Shown one piece after another: positions 22,101-30,244 of a DNA stretch of 64,000 nucleotides. This DNA comes from Phoronis australis (taxonomy: Eukaryota > Phoronida > Phoronidae), in the NCBI GenBank assembly GCA_002633005.1, contig NMRA01000091.1, positions 351,877 to 415,876 on the forward strand, written 5' to 3'. Below the pieces are notes generated by a model. The model was not told the DNA's origin. It saw only the letters and a list, made by a program, of their open reading frames with translations, and did not search any database. Made by a program: the position numbers and the translations under genes. Each line of letters opens with the position of its first letter. The first letter of the stretch is position 1.

Positions 22101-22779
22101 TCCTTGGACACAAGATGTTGTAATGTGAATTCGCGAACAGACAACATCCATTTACCTGGTCTCTGAATCATCAAGTAACTATCCGAACTAATTCATTGGT
22201 ATTTATGCCTGAACTACCCATCTATTCTGACAATAACGCTCGTTCTTTGGTTGCATAACAGCAGCGGAGATGTTAGGTTCCAGTTGAAGGCTATTAGTTC
22301 GTAATAGCCAGGAAACATATGAGGCTCATGAACTAATTACTCTATTCAATCTGTCACATTTAAGTTGTGAAAGGTTTACAGCACTAAAAGTAAAACCTCG
22401 GCACTTATTAAGTGAAGTGTTGCCATTTTCATGAAAGTTAAGTAACACCAAATAAATGTTTTATAATTTAAAGGGGCATTTCGCCATTGCTTAGCTGCCA
22501 AGATTTGTCATAAACTCCATATATACATGATTTACAAAGAACTACACAAAAATTGTAACAAACCTGTGTTTTGTGGCCGAAGATCATGGATTGTATATTC
22601 ATAAGGTTCAATCTCCGTATACGCGAGGTCGGACACAAGGGAGGAAGTTTCAGATTGTAATAACGGTTGTTGCTCACTTGGAAACGAGCTCTGCAGATCT
22701 GTTATCAACGCCTCCAGATTCACATCATCTGCAAGAAAGACAAATTCCACAACGTCTGAACTTTCGTAGGCTGGAGCAT
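1001..22779 (-). CDS. GRB7/10/14: GRB7/GRB10/GRB14-family adaptor protein gene (span of all exons found)
   Basis: This gene encodes a cytoplasmic adaptor that, in the known family, binds activated receptor tyrosine kinases (insulin/IGF1 and ErbB types) through its SH2 and BPS regions and binds Ras-like GTPases and phosphoinositides through its RA-PH unit. Seen in the sequence: minus-strand exons with GT/AG borders whose phases chain without conflict, coding in order a [10 protein letters not shown] motif, [11 protein letters not shown], an RA domain, a PH domain, a BPS segment ([17 protein letters not shown]) and an SH2 domain with [12 protein letters not shown] and FLVRES, ending in a stop. 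RA-PH-BPS-SH2 in this order is unique to GRB7/10/14. A lamellipodin/RIAM gene would share RA-PH but lacks BPS and SH2. Invertebrates usually have one family member, so I do not assign a vertebrate paralogue. The start codon lies upstream of 22,779 and was not found. The roughly 22-kb span is mostly intron filled with repeats. Confidence 0.93.
1185..1209. repeat. (CA)n microsatellite
   Basis: Twelve CA dinucleotides in the last intron of the GRB-like gene. Confidence 0.95.
2776..2869 (-). CDS. GRB7/10/14: GRB-like exon: SH2 core with FLVRES
   Basis: 94-nt exon between a strong acceptor (ctgtttcag) and donor (ctg|gtatga). One base completes the glycine codon from the previous exon, and the exon ends in phase 0. 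It encodes LFLVRES, which includes the phosphotyrosine-binding arginine of SH2 domains, followed by [19 protein letters not shown], the beta-C/beta-D strands. In vertebrate relatives the position after FLVRES/D is polar and followed by NP. Here it is RMMNG, a small divergence in the loop. Confidence 0.95.
3160..3353 (-). CDS. GRB7/10/14: GRB-like exon: BPS end, linker and start of SH2
   Basis: 194-nt exon. The acceptor is ttattag at 3355-3354, giving phase 0 and the residues KKITRP directly after the preceding exon's EEGLQWR, so the family's WRKK junction is rebuilt. A Ser/Gly-rich linker follows, then [19 protein letters not shown] and HGMVDG, the alpha-A helix and first strands of the SH2 domain. 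The donor is gg|gtaggt, phase 2. A nearer AG at about 3310 would put the exon out of frame. The opposite strand is also open here, but that is only a shadow of this exon. Confidence 0.94.
3779..3898 (-). CDS. GRB7/10/14: GRB-like exon: BPS (between PH and SH2) segment
   Basis: 120-nt, phase 0-0 exon, with acceptor tgtatag and donor cgg|gtgaga. It encodes [17 protein letters not shown] and [15 protein letters not shown]. In vertebrate family members this BPS region binds the insulin receptor kinase and, in GRB14, acts as a pseudosubstrate inhibitor. The spacing from AMDF to EEG..W is the usual one. This segment, together with the SH2 domain, is what separates the gene from RA-PH proteins of the MRL family. 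Confidence 0.95.
4940..5032 (-). CDS. GRB7/10/14: GRB-like exon: end of PH domain and linker
   Basis: 93-nt, phase 0-0 exon, acceptor cctttgcag and donor tct|gtaagt. It encodes [18 protein letters not shown] followed by [13 protein letters not shown]. The first residues continue the PH C-terminal helix (IRLAKYG in the previous exon) and match the family's KYG.QLY.NY signature. The rest is the low-complexity linker before the BPS segment. Confidence 0.94.
6582..6683 (-). CDS. GRB7/10/14: GRB-like exon: PH C-terminal helix
   Basis: 102-nt, phase 0-0 exon, acceptor tttctag and donor aag|gtttgt. It encodes [19 protein letters not shown] followed by IRLAK: the last PH strands (the LCAEDE motif shared with GRB10/14) and the C-terminal helix with the invariant PH tryptophan. 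Confidence 0.95.
7777..7887 (-). CDS. GRB7/10/14: GRB-like exon: PH middle strands
   Basis: 111-nt, phase 0-0 exon, acceptor ttttcag and donor aag|gtaggt. It encodes [19 protein letters not shown] and then [17 protein letters not shown]. After the preceding exon's YYSSKGTSK this rebuilds the family pattern SKGTSK-[DE]P[RK]HLQ followed by a strand ending CFK. Confidence 0.95.
8120..8215. repeat. Short array of the ~33-bp 'aactttacatccctgtag' repeat
   Basis: About three degenerate copies of a unit reading accaactttacatccctgta. It is related to the longer array at 9,045-9,298, with one PH exon's distance between them. Confidence 0.7.
8665..8790. repeat. 63-bp tandem duplication
   Basis: Two adjacent copies starting atcgtgggtag and containing caccagagactgtgacca. 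Period 63 bp with a handful of differences. Confidence 0.85.
9045..9298. repeat. Degenerate ~33-bp satellite array
   Basis: Around eight diverged units of a pattern like tttacatccctgtagttcaa + tcaacaccaac, ending about 25 bp from the donor of the PH exon at 9,323. Confidence 0.8.
9323..9463 (-). CDS. GRB7/10/14: GRB-like exon: PH domain start
   Basis: 141-nt, phase 0-0 exon, acceptor attttcag and donor aag|gtgggt. It encodes [20 protein letters not shown], then [20 protein letters not shown], the first strands of the PH domain with the KKSWKK basic loop that faces phosphoinositides. The leading NLMSSTD fits the short linker that joins RA and PH in this family. Confidence 0.96.
10410..10775. 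repeat. ~65-bp tandem repeat array (two alternating unit types)
   Basis: Five to six units containing tagaacctgcc, ccaccaaactttttggttac and tttccttcccacccc. Units alternate between a gctgctccactaga form and a cagtccaccaaac form, so the larger period is about 130 bp. It lies in an intron. Confidence 0.85.
12632..12753 (-). CDS. GRB7/10/14: GRB-like exon: end of RA domain and RA-PH linker
   Basis: 122-nt exon. The acceptor tgcttcag is followed by a second AG four bases later, but only the first keeps frame with the previous exon (g + ac makes Asp). It encodes [20 protein letters not shown], then [24 protein letters not shown] and FRK.F.KYELF-like motifs are the family hallmarks after the RA fold. 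Donor aca|gtaagt, phase 0. Confidence 0.95.
13983..14142 (-). CDS. GRB7/10/14: GRB-like exon: RA (Ras-associating) domain
   Basis: 160-nt exon, acceptor ttattgccag, start phase 0, donor g|gtatgt in phase 1. It encodes [20 protein letters not shown], then [17 protein letters not shown] and [11 protein letters not shown], a ubiquitin-like RA domain. The W.[LV][VF]E[HC] pattern followed by LEDHE in the next exon matches GRB10/14. In the family this domain binds GTP-loaded small GTPases. Confidence 0.94.
14855..14905 (-). other. Penelope-like element 3' motif with short hairpin
   Basis: Read on the minus strand: gttgacgaaggatgtcatta followed by tatccgaaaatttcag. The GGAT/ATCC stem flanked by GACGA and GAAA is like the sequence found just after the ORF in many Penelope-like elements, where hammerhead ribozyme cores (CUGANGA...GAAA) occur. 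The core here is degenerate, so ribozyme activity is not implied. Confidence 0.45.
15005..15217 (-). pseudogene. Penelope-like retroelement, GIY-YIG C-terminal fragment (copy 1)
   Basis: Open minus-strand segment of 70 codons ending in TAA. It reads [20 protein letters not shown], then [17 protein letters not shown], then [12 protein letters not shown]. The HF...HD......IE...R..RE.FWI..L.TL pattern is the end of the GIY-YIG endonuclease of Penelope-like elements. No reverse transcriptase is left upstream. It sits in a GRB-like intron, head to head with an inverted copy. Confidence 0.75.
15226..15363 (+). pseudogene. Penelope-like retroelement, GIY-YIG C-terminal fragment (copy 2, inverted)
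   Basis: Inverted partner of copy 1. It reads [12 protein letters not shown], then a one-base frameshift near 15,270, then [18 protein letters not shown] and TAA. It keeps the canonical PHGLN ending that copy 1 has lost, so each copy has decayed separately. Confidence 0.75.
15530..15590 (-). repeat. Third Penelope-like fragment
   Basis: Nearly repeats the centre of the palindrome (ttggcacgtgtttggttgcc and cagggggagcaaatcttta on the plus strand). On the minus strand it gives [12 protein letters not shown] before decaying. Confidence 0.65.
16723..16890 (-). other. Orphan coding-like segment, unrecognised
   Basis: A 55-codon open stretch in stop-rich DNA, reading [20 protein letters not shown] then [18 protein letters not shown]. 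There is a fair donor (ctatag|gtgaaa) but only a weak acceptor, and the resulting phase does not fit the GRB-like gene. It ends 20 bp from the minisatellite. It may be a transposon relic or a chance open frame. Confidence 0.3.
16911..17244. repeat. 26-bp minisatellite, 13 units
   Basis: Perfectly regular 26-bp period. The unit reads cttagtttacacaggcactt + taacgc. There are twelve full units and one truncated unit, each with zero to three substitutions. The first units carry tct or att where later ones carry ttt. Confidence 0.97.
17524..17585 (+). repeat. tRNA-derived SINE head or tRNA pseudogene
   Basis: Shows an A-box-like gactcagtggtaga and a perfect B box, ggttcaatccc, at a tRNA-like distance. 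The cloverleaf stems are not complete, so it is not a functional tRNA. Confidence 0.55.
17928..18293 (-). pseudogene. Non-LTR retrotransposon relic (C-terminal end of reverse transcriptase protein)
   Basis: Open for 121 codons on the minus strand. The second half reads [20 protein letters not shown], then [17 protein letters not shown]. The pattern 'LRS.....V..ARTT.YG..S....G..LWNSLP' is the conserved tail after the reverse transcriptase domain in Jockey/CR1-type LINEs. The catalytic part is absent, so this is a 5'-truncated copy in a GRB-like intron. Confidence 0.7.
18333..18401 (-). CDS. Possible GRB-like linker exon
   Basis: 69-nt segment with a good acceptor (aattctag) and an excellent donor (cgg|gtaagt). 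It is open in phase 0-0, so it fits between the PNPFPEL exon and the RA exon, and it would add [19 protein letters not shown] plus SQRR. The residues have no recognised motif, and this linker is variable in the family. A second frame is also open but would break the phase with the RA exon. A LINE relic lies immediately downstream, so the segment could be a chance match. Confidence 0.45.
19538..19592. repeat. Short 12-13-bp tandem repeat
   Basis: Four imperfect units of aaggaaacatta / aaggaaacatga. Confidence 0.75.
20198..20234. repeat. 12-bp tandem repeat
   Basis: Three units of ggttacactagg, the first slightly different. Confidence 0.8.
20388..20495 (-). CDS. Doubtful GRB-like linker exon
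   Basis: 108-nt phase 0-0 segment, acceptor tacgtcag, donor cag|gtggta (or three bases later gtg|gtaaga, also in frame). It would encode a Ser/Leu-rich stretch ending [11 protein letters not shown]. Only this frame is open. Against it: no family motif, and neighbouring sequence (about 20,244-20,275) resembles 20,580-20,608, so it may be part of a repeat. Confidence 0.25.
20775..20870 (-). repeat. tRNA-derived SINE-like fragment
   Basis: On the minus strand it reads gaggtcgtgggtttgagtac, a T-arm/B-box-like stretch, preceded by gtcctcgtgtgatggtgctc, which resembles a degenerate A-box side. It is degenerate, and the boundaries are approximate. Confidence 0.4.
21633..21844 (-). CDS. GRB7/10/14: GRB-like exon: proline-rich N-terminal region
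   Basis: 212-nt exon, acceptor ttttacag, donor ccg|gtaagt in phase 0. Two leading bases join the last base of the previous exon to make Glu. It encodes [20 protein letters not shown], then [15 protein letters not shown] and a Pro/Arg-rich tail. PNPFPEL is the conserved motif N-terminal to the RA domain in GRB10 and GRB14 (a GIGYF-binding proline-rich site in GRB10 by published work). The GC content is higher than in the surrounding introns. Confidence 0.93.
22564..22779 (-). CDS. GRB7/10/14: GRB-like exon: N-terminal acidic motif
   Basis: Exon ending at donor acag|gtttgt in phase 1. It encodes [20 protein letters not shown], then [12 protein letters not shown] and a tail ending LRPQNT. DDV[DN]LEAL and PLLQ match the GRB10 N-terminus. 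There are two acceptors in the same phase: ttctacag (exon from 22,779) and cttgcag (exon from 22,728, with a better pyrimidine tract). They differ by 17 in-frame codons. There is no ATG in frame, so at least one upstream exon carries the start codon. Confidence 0.9.
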
Positions 22780-23976
22780 CTGTAGAATTACAAATTTTTC
22801 ACACTGAAAAAGCGCGAGTCAGTACACAGGCAGAGATTACAGTTACCAGAGTGGAGAGGAGAAACCACAAATTTCTGCTGGCAATAAAGTAGTCTTAAAA
22901 GTTATGTAACATCTTATCCACAACTCTCTGTGCAATCAGCCAAATATCTACCAAACTATGAGAGGAATACCCTGCATCTTCTACAAGCAGGAAGCCTGTA
23001 GAATGTTCTTCTGACGTAACCAATCTATCATGGATTGGGTCATTTGATCATATCTCTTTAGTGCAATTTAGCAAAAATATGAAGGCAAGATTAGCATAAC
23101 AGCGGTATCAATAAAGTGACTAAATTTTAGTCATCATAAATGTTCAAGACGTAACCTCATCAAAAAAATTTGTTTTTTTATTTATGATTACGTTCACTTG
23201 TTTCGCACAAAGTAAATTAACTTTCTTTACTCAGAGTGTGACAAACAAAATGACTATAGATGGCAGGTGTGCGAAATTAACTATATATAACCAAGCATCG
23301 CCAACTGGCCATTGTTGAATCCTGTCAGTGGAAGGACTTAGGAAGATACTGAAGCAGGTGAAGCATCATGGGAAATAAAAATGGAGTAAACCACTGTTTT
23401 TTTACCTAAATTAGCAGGGATATGCCTAGCCACTCGCCCAGTCGCCGATGCGACTAAAAACTGTATTGGGCAAGTAAAAGATCACAGGCCAGTCGCTCAG
23501 GTGGCGAGTGAATTTTCAGAGCACTGCTGCACTCTGTCGTACCCCAGACTTTTGTAGGCTCCAAATAAACTTTCTCTTTCATTTGGTGTTTTTATCCTGA
23601 ATTTAAGGTTAACTTTAGTACATGTCTCAGTGCTCCAGCAGTAAAAAAAAACATCGACACAGTGCGCTCTAACCTAGCCAGTGGACATTTAACTTAATGT
23701 TGATTTGTCTAGACGAAAGATCACAGTGAGTGCAAGACATTTTTATGAAAACAATACTCGGGGCTTACCGATGAACAAAGTCGGTACCCGAAATATCGGC
23801 GATGTTTTATTTTGTGACAACCTAAGTGAAGAAATTGAATGGCGTGTGATTTCGAAACTTCGTAAGCCGCCTTACTGCGAGCAGCTTAGTTGGCGACATG
23901 AAAGTTGAATCAGCCCTCTCCAACTGACATGTGTATTCAAGTAACTAAGTATCAGGAGTACAAGCATAGCATAATG
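22780..23976. other. Upstream region of the GRB-like exons, no gene recognised
   Basis: The missing first exon of the GRB-like gene should lie at or beyond here on the minus strand. A minus-strand ATG near 23,899 is followed after eight codons by a GTAAGG donor, but it ends in phase 0 while the first identified exon needs phase 1, so I do not call it. Confidence 0.4.
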
Positions 23977-24183
23977 CACGAACCACCTACAAACCTATCA
24001 ATCAGGCATATGAACCTATCAATCAGGCATACGAACCTATCAATCATACATATGAACGCAAAAATAACGCATACGAACAAAAAAAATCGTACAAACCACA
24101 AAAATCACACATACATATGCGTGATTTTTGGTTTCCTATGCATGGTCCGTATGCATGATCCATAGGTTCGTAGGTGGTTCGTG
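23977..24183. mobile_element. ~207-bp foldback/MITE
   Basis: Terminal inverted repeats of about 22 bp (cacgaaccacctacaaacct at the left, complement at the right) enclose tandem gaacctatcaatcaggcata units and a central palindrome, so almost the whole element can fold on itself. Confidence 0.8.
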
Positions 24184-24332
24184 GGAAAGACTCTATGGTA
24201 CCTCCGAATATGCAACGTGATGTAGGAGAAAATACACTTTGGAAAATAACCACGACTTTTCTATGACTGAACTGTTATATAATTGTGAGCAAAGTCGTCA
24301 AAGGTAGATAACTCTTAAGTGCAACAAACTAC

Positions 24333-25793
24333 CATATTCGCCCTAATAAGAACCCATGCCCCTATAAGCGCCCCCATGCTTTTTCAGACTTTGTTAAAAT
24401 AAGCGCCCCGGCCCATGAACGTCTGCATGTGAAAAATACCTTACCTACAGTTCTAAAATTCTACAGTAATGTCTTCAATTTACCAATTAAATCCGACAGT
24501 CCTGAAACAATCATTGGCCACGGCATGAGCCTCGCTGCCATGTCAGCATTTAGCCGTGACTATACACTGCCGCCGTGCTTCAAAAAGGACGCAAAAGTTT
24601 TGCTGATCTTACGAGGAACGTGTCCCATAATGGTCTGGCCTTTCAAAACAGACGCAGCGTACATGTCAAAAGGATTTATTGTATCTTTCTTTCCCCTACA
24701 GATCTTCTCCCTCAATAGGAATCCAGATTTCTTTGTACACGTGAAAACCGCAAATCGAAAACTAATAAAAACTTGATCTGTGTTTAAAGCACGTGGCCAG
24801 GAGCGCAGCCTACCTAGATGTATCAGTACCTTTCACTGAAGACATTAGTCTTCAGGAACTATCTATTCATGAAATGGGTAGCATAGCACCGGCAAGAATT
24901 ACCCTAATTTCCAAAAGGTTCTAATACAATAAAAACGTTTGCGTTATTTTTAAGAGGAACTATTTAATTAATCGTAATTGGTGTTTTTAAAGTCAAAATG
25001 ACCCATTGATAGTGAACACTTCCACACCTTTACACCCCCGAATCTCCCGTAAAATAACTTCTAGACTGTCACGCATCCAGTCATCCGGCGACTCAATGAC
25101 ATTTAATTTCGGCCTGACTGAGACAATTCTCCAACGGAATTAGCAGGTGAGATCAACAAGTGCTAAATAAACACATTTCTTTTTCTTTACTGCTTGTGTT
25201 AATTTCTTTAGTTACAATGCACACCTATATTGTTACATGGCGTTTACTGTCAGTAGCAAATGAACTCTGATGACATGCACGCACTCGCTCACTCACACAC
25301 ACGCAGACGAATTTCAAAACAAATATCACGTGACAACAGATTTTTCTTGTGTTGCGGGGTACGATCTAGCGCAGATTTGGACTTACCATCTGCAGTTAAT
25401 TCTGACTAAACAGGAACTTAAAAATCTTAGGTACGCTATTTTGAAAACTTAAGGAGGACTTCAGGTAATTTGTTGAGTCGAAACTATATTTTTATTCAAG
25501 AATTCAAGTTGATCAGCAATCATGAGGCAGGGACGCATAAGTCGGCGAGTTTTTGCCCTGGGATTGCAGTACAATTTTCTGAAAATGAGCGTAATTTAAC
25601 AACGAAGTTTGATAACATTTCACCACAATTTGTCGTAGGCTACAGATACGTCCCAGAGCGTAAATTTGATGAATCCTAGCTTACGATTTCACCTGTTTCG
25701 GGAACCGGGTTTCAACCCCCTTAGGCAATAACCCCACCCCGGAAACGAATTTTTCTAAGCTCCCTGGGCACTTATTAGGGCGAATACGGTGCT
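24333..25793 (+). mobile_element. Non-autonomous TIR transposon, copy 1 (~1.46 kb)
   Basis: Ends are inverted: ccatattcgccctaataag on the left, ttattagggcgaatacggt on the right, each followed inward by ataagcgccc-type or gggtttcaacccc sequence. The open frame at 24,429-24,776 has no recognised domain and is only partly kept in the second copy, so I see no transposase. The superfamily is unassigned. Confidence 0.75.
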
Positions 25794-27017
25794 TCCTTTT
25801 GTTCACAGTCCAAATTTTGGAACACCAATTTACGTGATCATGGTCTTTAACCTGAATGCTTGCAATAATAAAGAATTGAACAACAGCAGTAGTAAGAAAT
25901 ATTAGGCCTTGGCATATCCCTGTTAAAACAGTAAGAATTCTTCATGACAACAAGGTTGTCATTTTTTCAAGTTCCAGAAGTTTGCCATTATAGTATCTAG
26001 CACAGTACTATAATCAGTAGAGAATATTTAATTCCCAAAAACATGAAATGTTCATTTGATCATAACAGTTTTTATTAACACAAAGTTTTTCTTCGGAGTT
26101 TTTTGAAACTGCCAATCCCAACAGTGTTTTCTCATTTTTAGCTTCAAACCAGAAAATTTCCCAAATTGGACAATTAAATTCAAGGAACGTCTCAAAGCCC
26201 TTTCCTAATACATTACTACCGAAGCTTCGACATTAACCGTGGTAAAACCCGAAGTTAAGCGTTAGATTAGAAGTGTCACTACTATTTGACAGAAAATTCA
26301 AATGGCCAAAAGGTGGCTCTGAATTGGGACGAAAGAAGCCAACTCTAGTTTATTAGTTCAATGCCTGCGATAGAAAACTATTCTAGTGTCAGGAGCATGA
26401 CACGTCATTTTTTGTTATTTCTTGGTCTTCTGAATTTCACTTAATCAAGACCCGAGCACGGACAACTAAGCATTTGCCCCATGTTCTTCATCGCGGTATT
26501 GCGGTAGTAGGCTATACCAACGTATCTGGCGTAATAAACATTCCCCCTTACGCTCTTAATAACAAACTATATTATTAACCAATAAAGTACTGATGTTATT
26601 TCACCAGCTATTTACTATCAGAGCTGAGTCATCACTCACTCTTCAAGCAAAATTGGGAAAACGCCTCGGAGACAAATGACAAGGAATGGAGGTCTAAGAC
26701 TTTACGACTGGATCCCTCCAAATGGGAAGGTTGACATTGTCTGATAAGAACATATTTCACAAATATCCATCAAGGAACTCATCAACAGAAAGGCAAGGTC
26801 AATAGCGGGATAAAAGATTTGTCTGAAAATGAACACTGGTTGTGTCTCCCTTGATAGGAATGCAATCTCAAGAATTCATGATAATCCTTCAAGGGGTTTG
26901 AGCTATACAGAAGTGTGTGTCGGACATCCAATGCGGAAGACAACAATATGCAATCACATATTTTGTACATGGGGTAAAAACAATAAAAATATAAATACCA
27001 ACTATTGCCACAACATA
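25794..27017. other. Spacer between the two inverted transposon copies, no gene seen
   Basis: AT-rich and stop-dense in all frames, without splice-bounded open segments that I can support. Confidence 0.5.
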
Positions 27018-28494
27018 TACCGTATTCACCCTAATAACCGCCCAGGGCGCTTAGAAAAGTTCGTTTCAGGGGGGGTGCTTATTATAACCCAGGCCGTTGA
27101 AACCCGGTCTCCGAAACGGGTGAAATCGGAAGCCAAGATTCATCATATTTATGCTTTGTGACGTATCTGTAATCTATGAAAGACTTTCTACAAAACCGTG
27201 GTGCATTGCTATCAAACTTTGCTGCTAAATTACGATCATTTTACAGAAAATTGTGCTGAAATCCCAGGGCGAAAACTCGCCGACTATTTGCCTCGCAATC
27301 GTCCATATGGTGACTTGAATGCTTGAATAAAAATACAGTTTCGACTCAAGCAAATTACCTGAAATCCTCCTTAAGTTTTCCAAGTAGCGTCCCTAAGATT
27401 TTTTTTAAGTTCCCAGCAAGTTTAAGTACAAATCTGTGCTAGTACATGGTGCCATTTACATGTATGATGGCAACATGAGACAAATGTCAGACTGAATTAA
27501 CACACATGTTGTTGTCACGTGACGTTTGTTTTGAAGTTGTCTGCGTTTGGGAGTAAGCGAGCGCGTGCATGTCACCAGAGTTCATTTGCCAGAGCAGATA
27601 CCGTCTTTTGGCCAGAGCCACGCAATCTAACGAGCTAGATGTGCATTGTATCTAAAGAAATTTGCACAAGCAGTAGGCCTAAACCAGAGCGTGTTTCATT
27701 CAGCACTTGCCGGTCTCATGTGCTAAAAACGTTCGACATTTGTCTCAGTAAGGCCATATTAGTCGCCGTGTGGCTGGATGCGGCGTACGTGACTATCTGA
27801 CGGTTATTTTTCGGTGTAAGGGTGTGTAAGCATTCACTGTCAGTGGTCATTTTATCGGATATTTGGCTTAAAAACACCAATTATGGTTAATCAACAATTC
27901 ATCTTAAAAATAACGTAAAATTTTTTCATAATATTAGAAACTATTGGAAATTAGTGCCAATATTCATTTCTTGCCGATGCTATGCTACCCGTTTCATGAA
28001 TGGATAGTTCCCGACTAATATCTTTGATGACAGGTTCATGTATGTAGCGCGCGCTTCCTGGCCACGTGCTTTTAACAGTTTTCACGTGTAGGCCTGCAAA
28101 GAAATTTGGATTCCTGTTGAAAGCGGGAAATATCTACAAATCAATCCCGTAGACAAGTACACTACTTCTGTTCTGAAAGGCCATACCATTGGTCCTCGCA
28201 ATGTCAGCAGAACTTTTGCGTTCGTTTTGAGGCATGGCGGAAGTTTGAAGTGTATAGTCACGGCTAAATACCTAAATAGCGGCAAGGCTCGTGGTCTACA
28301 AATCCTGCGCACAATAATTTTTTCAGGACTGTCGGATATTATTGATAAACTGAAGACGTTACTGTAGAATTTTAGGACTGTAGGTAAGGCATTCTTCGCA
28401 TGTACATGTTCATGGACTGTGCGCTTATTTTAGCAAAGTCTGAAAACACGTGGGGGGCGCTTATAAGGGCATGGACGGTTATTACGGCAAAAAC
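27018..28494 (-). mobile_element. Non-autonomous TIR transposon, copy 2 (inverted)
   Basis: Same family as copy 1 in reverse orientation: starts accgtattcaccctaataac and ends with ccgtaataacc-type complement. Internal blocks match in order, for example cttacctacagtcctaaaat on its minus strand and gcacgtggccagga. Both copies have drifted, so they are old. Confidence 0.75.
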
Positions 28495-29333
28495 AGTATA
28501 CATTTTCTGTAAAGCCTCGTACAGAGTCTTGCTTTGAACACAATTATCCAGAACAATGTGTTGGAAAATGACATTTTTTGTAAAAATTGGTTCTCTTGAT
28601 GAGTTAAAGGTTCAGAATTTCCCACAATAACATCATAGACCAAATGGACTTCAACATTGCTGTTCCCACGCATTTTGAAATACCAGAAATATTTTAGGAA
28701 AAAATTACACGGGATTAATTCCACAAACGGACGTGTCCTCAAAGAATTAACGAATACCTGAATGTTACGTTCTCCCTAGTAGCTGACAGTGACACTACAG
28801 TCAGTACAGTGCAATGGTGGTGAAGCGGTTTTATGATGCAGACAATAATCAGAATTTTAATTGAATCAACAAACCACAAAGATCACAAATGAATTTTCTC
28901 CTTTATTACTCCAACAACATTTGGTGGAACTCAGAATCCCGGCAAAATCGCATCCCAACACTAAAATTTTTCTCAGTAAAAATTTGCTTGCAAAATATGC
29001 TGGATTATTTCCATTGAATTTTCAAATGGCAACAGCCTTATTAATCTATCCTGAAATTAGCATTTTCACAATAACAATGCATGGGTCGTTGCTTTACTCA
29101 AATAAAAATGAAAGCGCTATGCCAAAATCAACTGAAGCAATGAAAAATCTTCATTTGCAATTCAAAATTACGAAAAAATCATGATCTTAGCACAACTCTA
29201 ACTCCGGTTTCGAATAGTAATGCCATAACCCAACCACTTGACCACCAGAGGTCGTCAGGTTATGCTACTAAAACTTGAGCTATAAAAACAAAGAAGAAAC
29301 TCACAATAAAGTGTTCCATATAACAACATGCAA
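28495..29333. other. No gene recognised
   Basis: The open frames of about 86-107 codons are low-complexity (Lys/Leu/Ser-rich) and have no motif. They are probably chance. Confidence 0.45.
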
Positions 29334-29337
29334 TTAA

Positions 29338-30244
29338 AGGGGAAGGCAACCTTTTTTCATGTCATTTTTAGCAAAAATAAGGTTCATTGAATATCCCAGA
29401 CGCATTCTTCACTTAATGACAGGTTTCCGTTTTTTAATCAATAATTCGTCCTCTACTTCGGAAGTGACGTTTTGGGAGGCAAGAATTCCGTGCCAATTTC
29501 TTTTCATATAGTGCGACTGCGAGAGCTGTCTAGTCAGTCATTGTTCTACCTCAGTTGTGATAAGTTCGGTCATCGTTTGCTTTGGTTACGAGTCAGTCAA
29601 CATGCCACACTGTTGCTGCTTACCGGGATATATTCATTATCACCCAGAGCCTGTAAGCAGCCCTGCTGCGATGATGAGTAACGGGAGTGAATACAGGCCC
29701 AATTAGACATAAGAGTGAAGCGAACAGTTCGTCGTCCAATGAACAGATTGGTGAGCAAAACATTGGTAAGTTTATTGTGGACTTGTCTAAAGTATTGGAG
29801 CTTTTGAGAAGGTGCCAGATGTGTGGCGAGGGAGTCACACGATGGGATGTAAGCAGTTTGTGTGCTCAGGTAACCATCCAGTGGGAGTGTGTCGCGGGAC
29901 ACTCGGGCAAGTGGGACAGTTATTCCTCTGTCCGTGAGACGGTAATGAGTACATCCCGGCACACAGCAACATTGTGGCATGTTGACTGACTCGTAAACAA
30001 AAGTAAACGATGACCGAACTTATCACAACTGAGGTAGAGCGATGACCGACTTGGCAGCTCTCACAGTCGGTCTATATGAAAAGAAATTGGCGCGAAATTC
30101 TTGCCTCCCAAAACGTCACTTCCGAAGTAGCAGATGAGTAATTGTTTAAATAATAAGAAGCTGTAATAAACTGAAACATATGTCTGGGATAATCAACAAA
30201 CCTTATTTTTGCTAAAAATGACAAGAAAAAGGTTGCCTTTGCCT
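29338..30244. mobile_element. Kolobok-like non-autonomous element (907 bp) with TTAA target duplication
   Basis: Flanked by TTAA at 29,334-29,337 and 30,245-30,248. Inverted arms exceed 300 bp and start aggggaaggcaacc / aggcaaaggcaacc. Each arm contains an ATG followed by a short frame: MPHCCCLPGYIHY on the left and MPQCCCVPGCTHY on the right. This C..C pattern right after the start is like the first strand of a THAP zinc finger. TTAA target sites plus a THAP-type transposase are features of Kolobok elements. No transposase catalytic region remains. Confidence 0.75.
29597..29980 (-). pseudogene. Truncated THAP-like ORF inside the Kolobok-like element
   Basis: Starts at the ATG in the right arm with MPQCCCVPGCTHYRLTDRG and stays open for 127 codons, running through the element centre and out through the left arm. 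After the first ~20 residues there is no THAP C-terminal half (no clear AVPTA-like motif), so I read it as a transposase 5' end joined to an inverted arm. Confidence 0.4.

Noticed and set aside
23880-23910. Minus-strand ATG followed by a donor as first exon of the GRB-like gene
   Set aside because: It would end in phase 0, while the first identified exon needs a preceding exon ending in phase 1.
24429-24776. 115-codon open frame as a gene
   Set aside because: It lies in a repeated TIR element, and the homologous copy at 28 kb is interrupted. No domain recognised.
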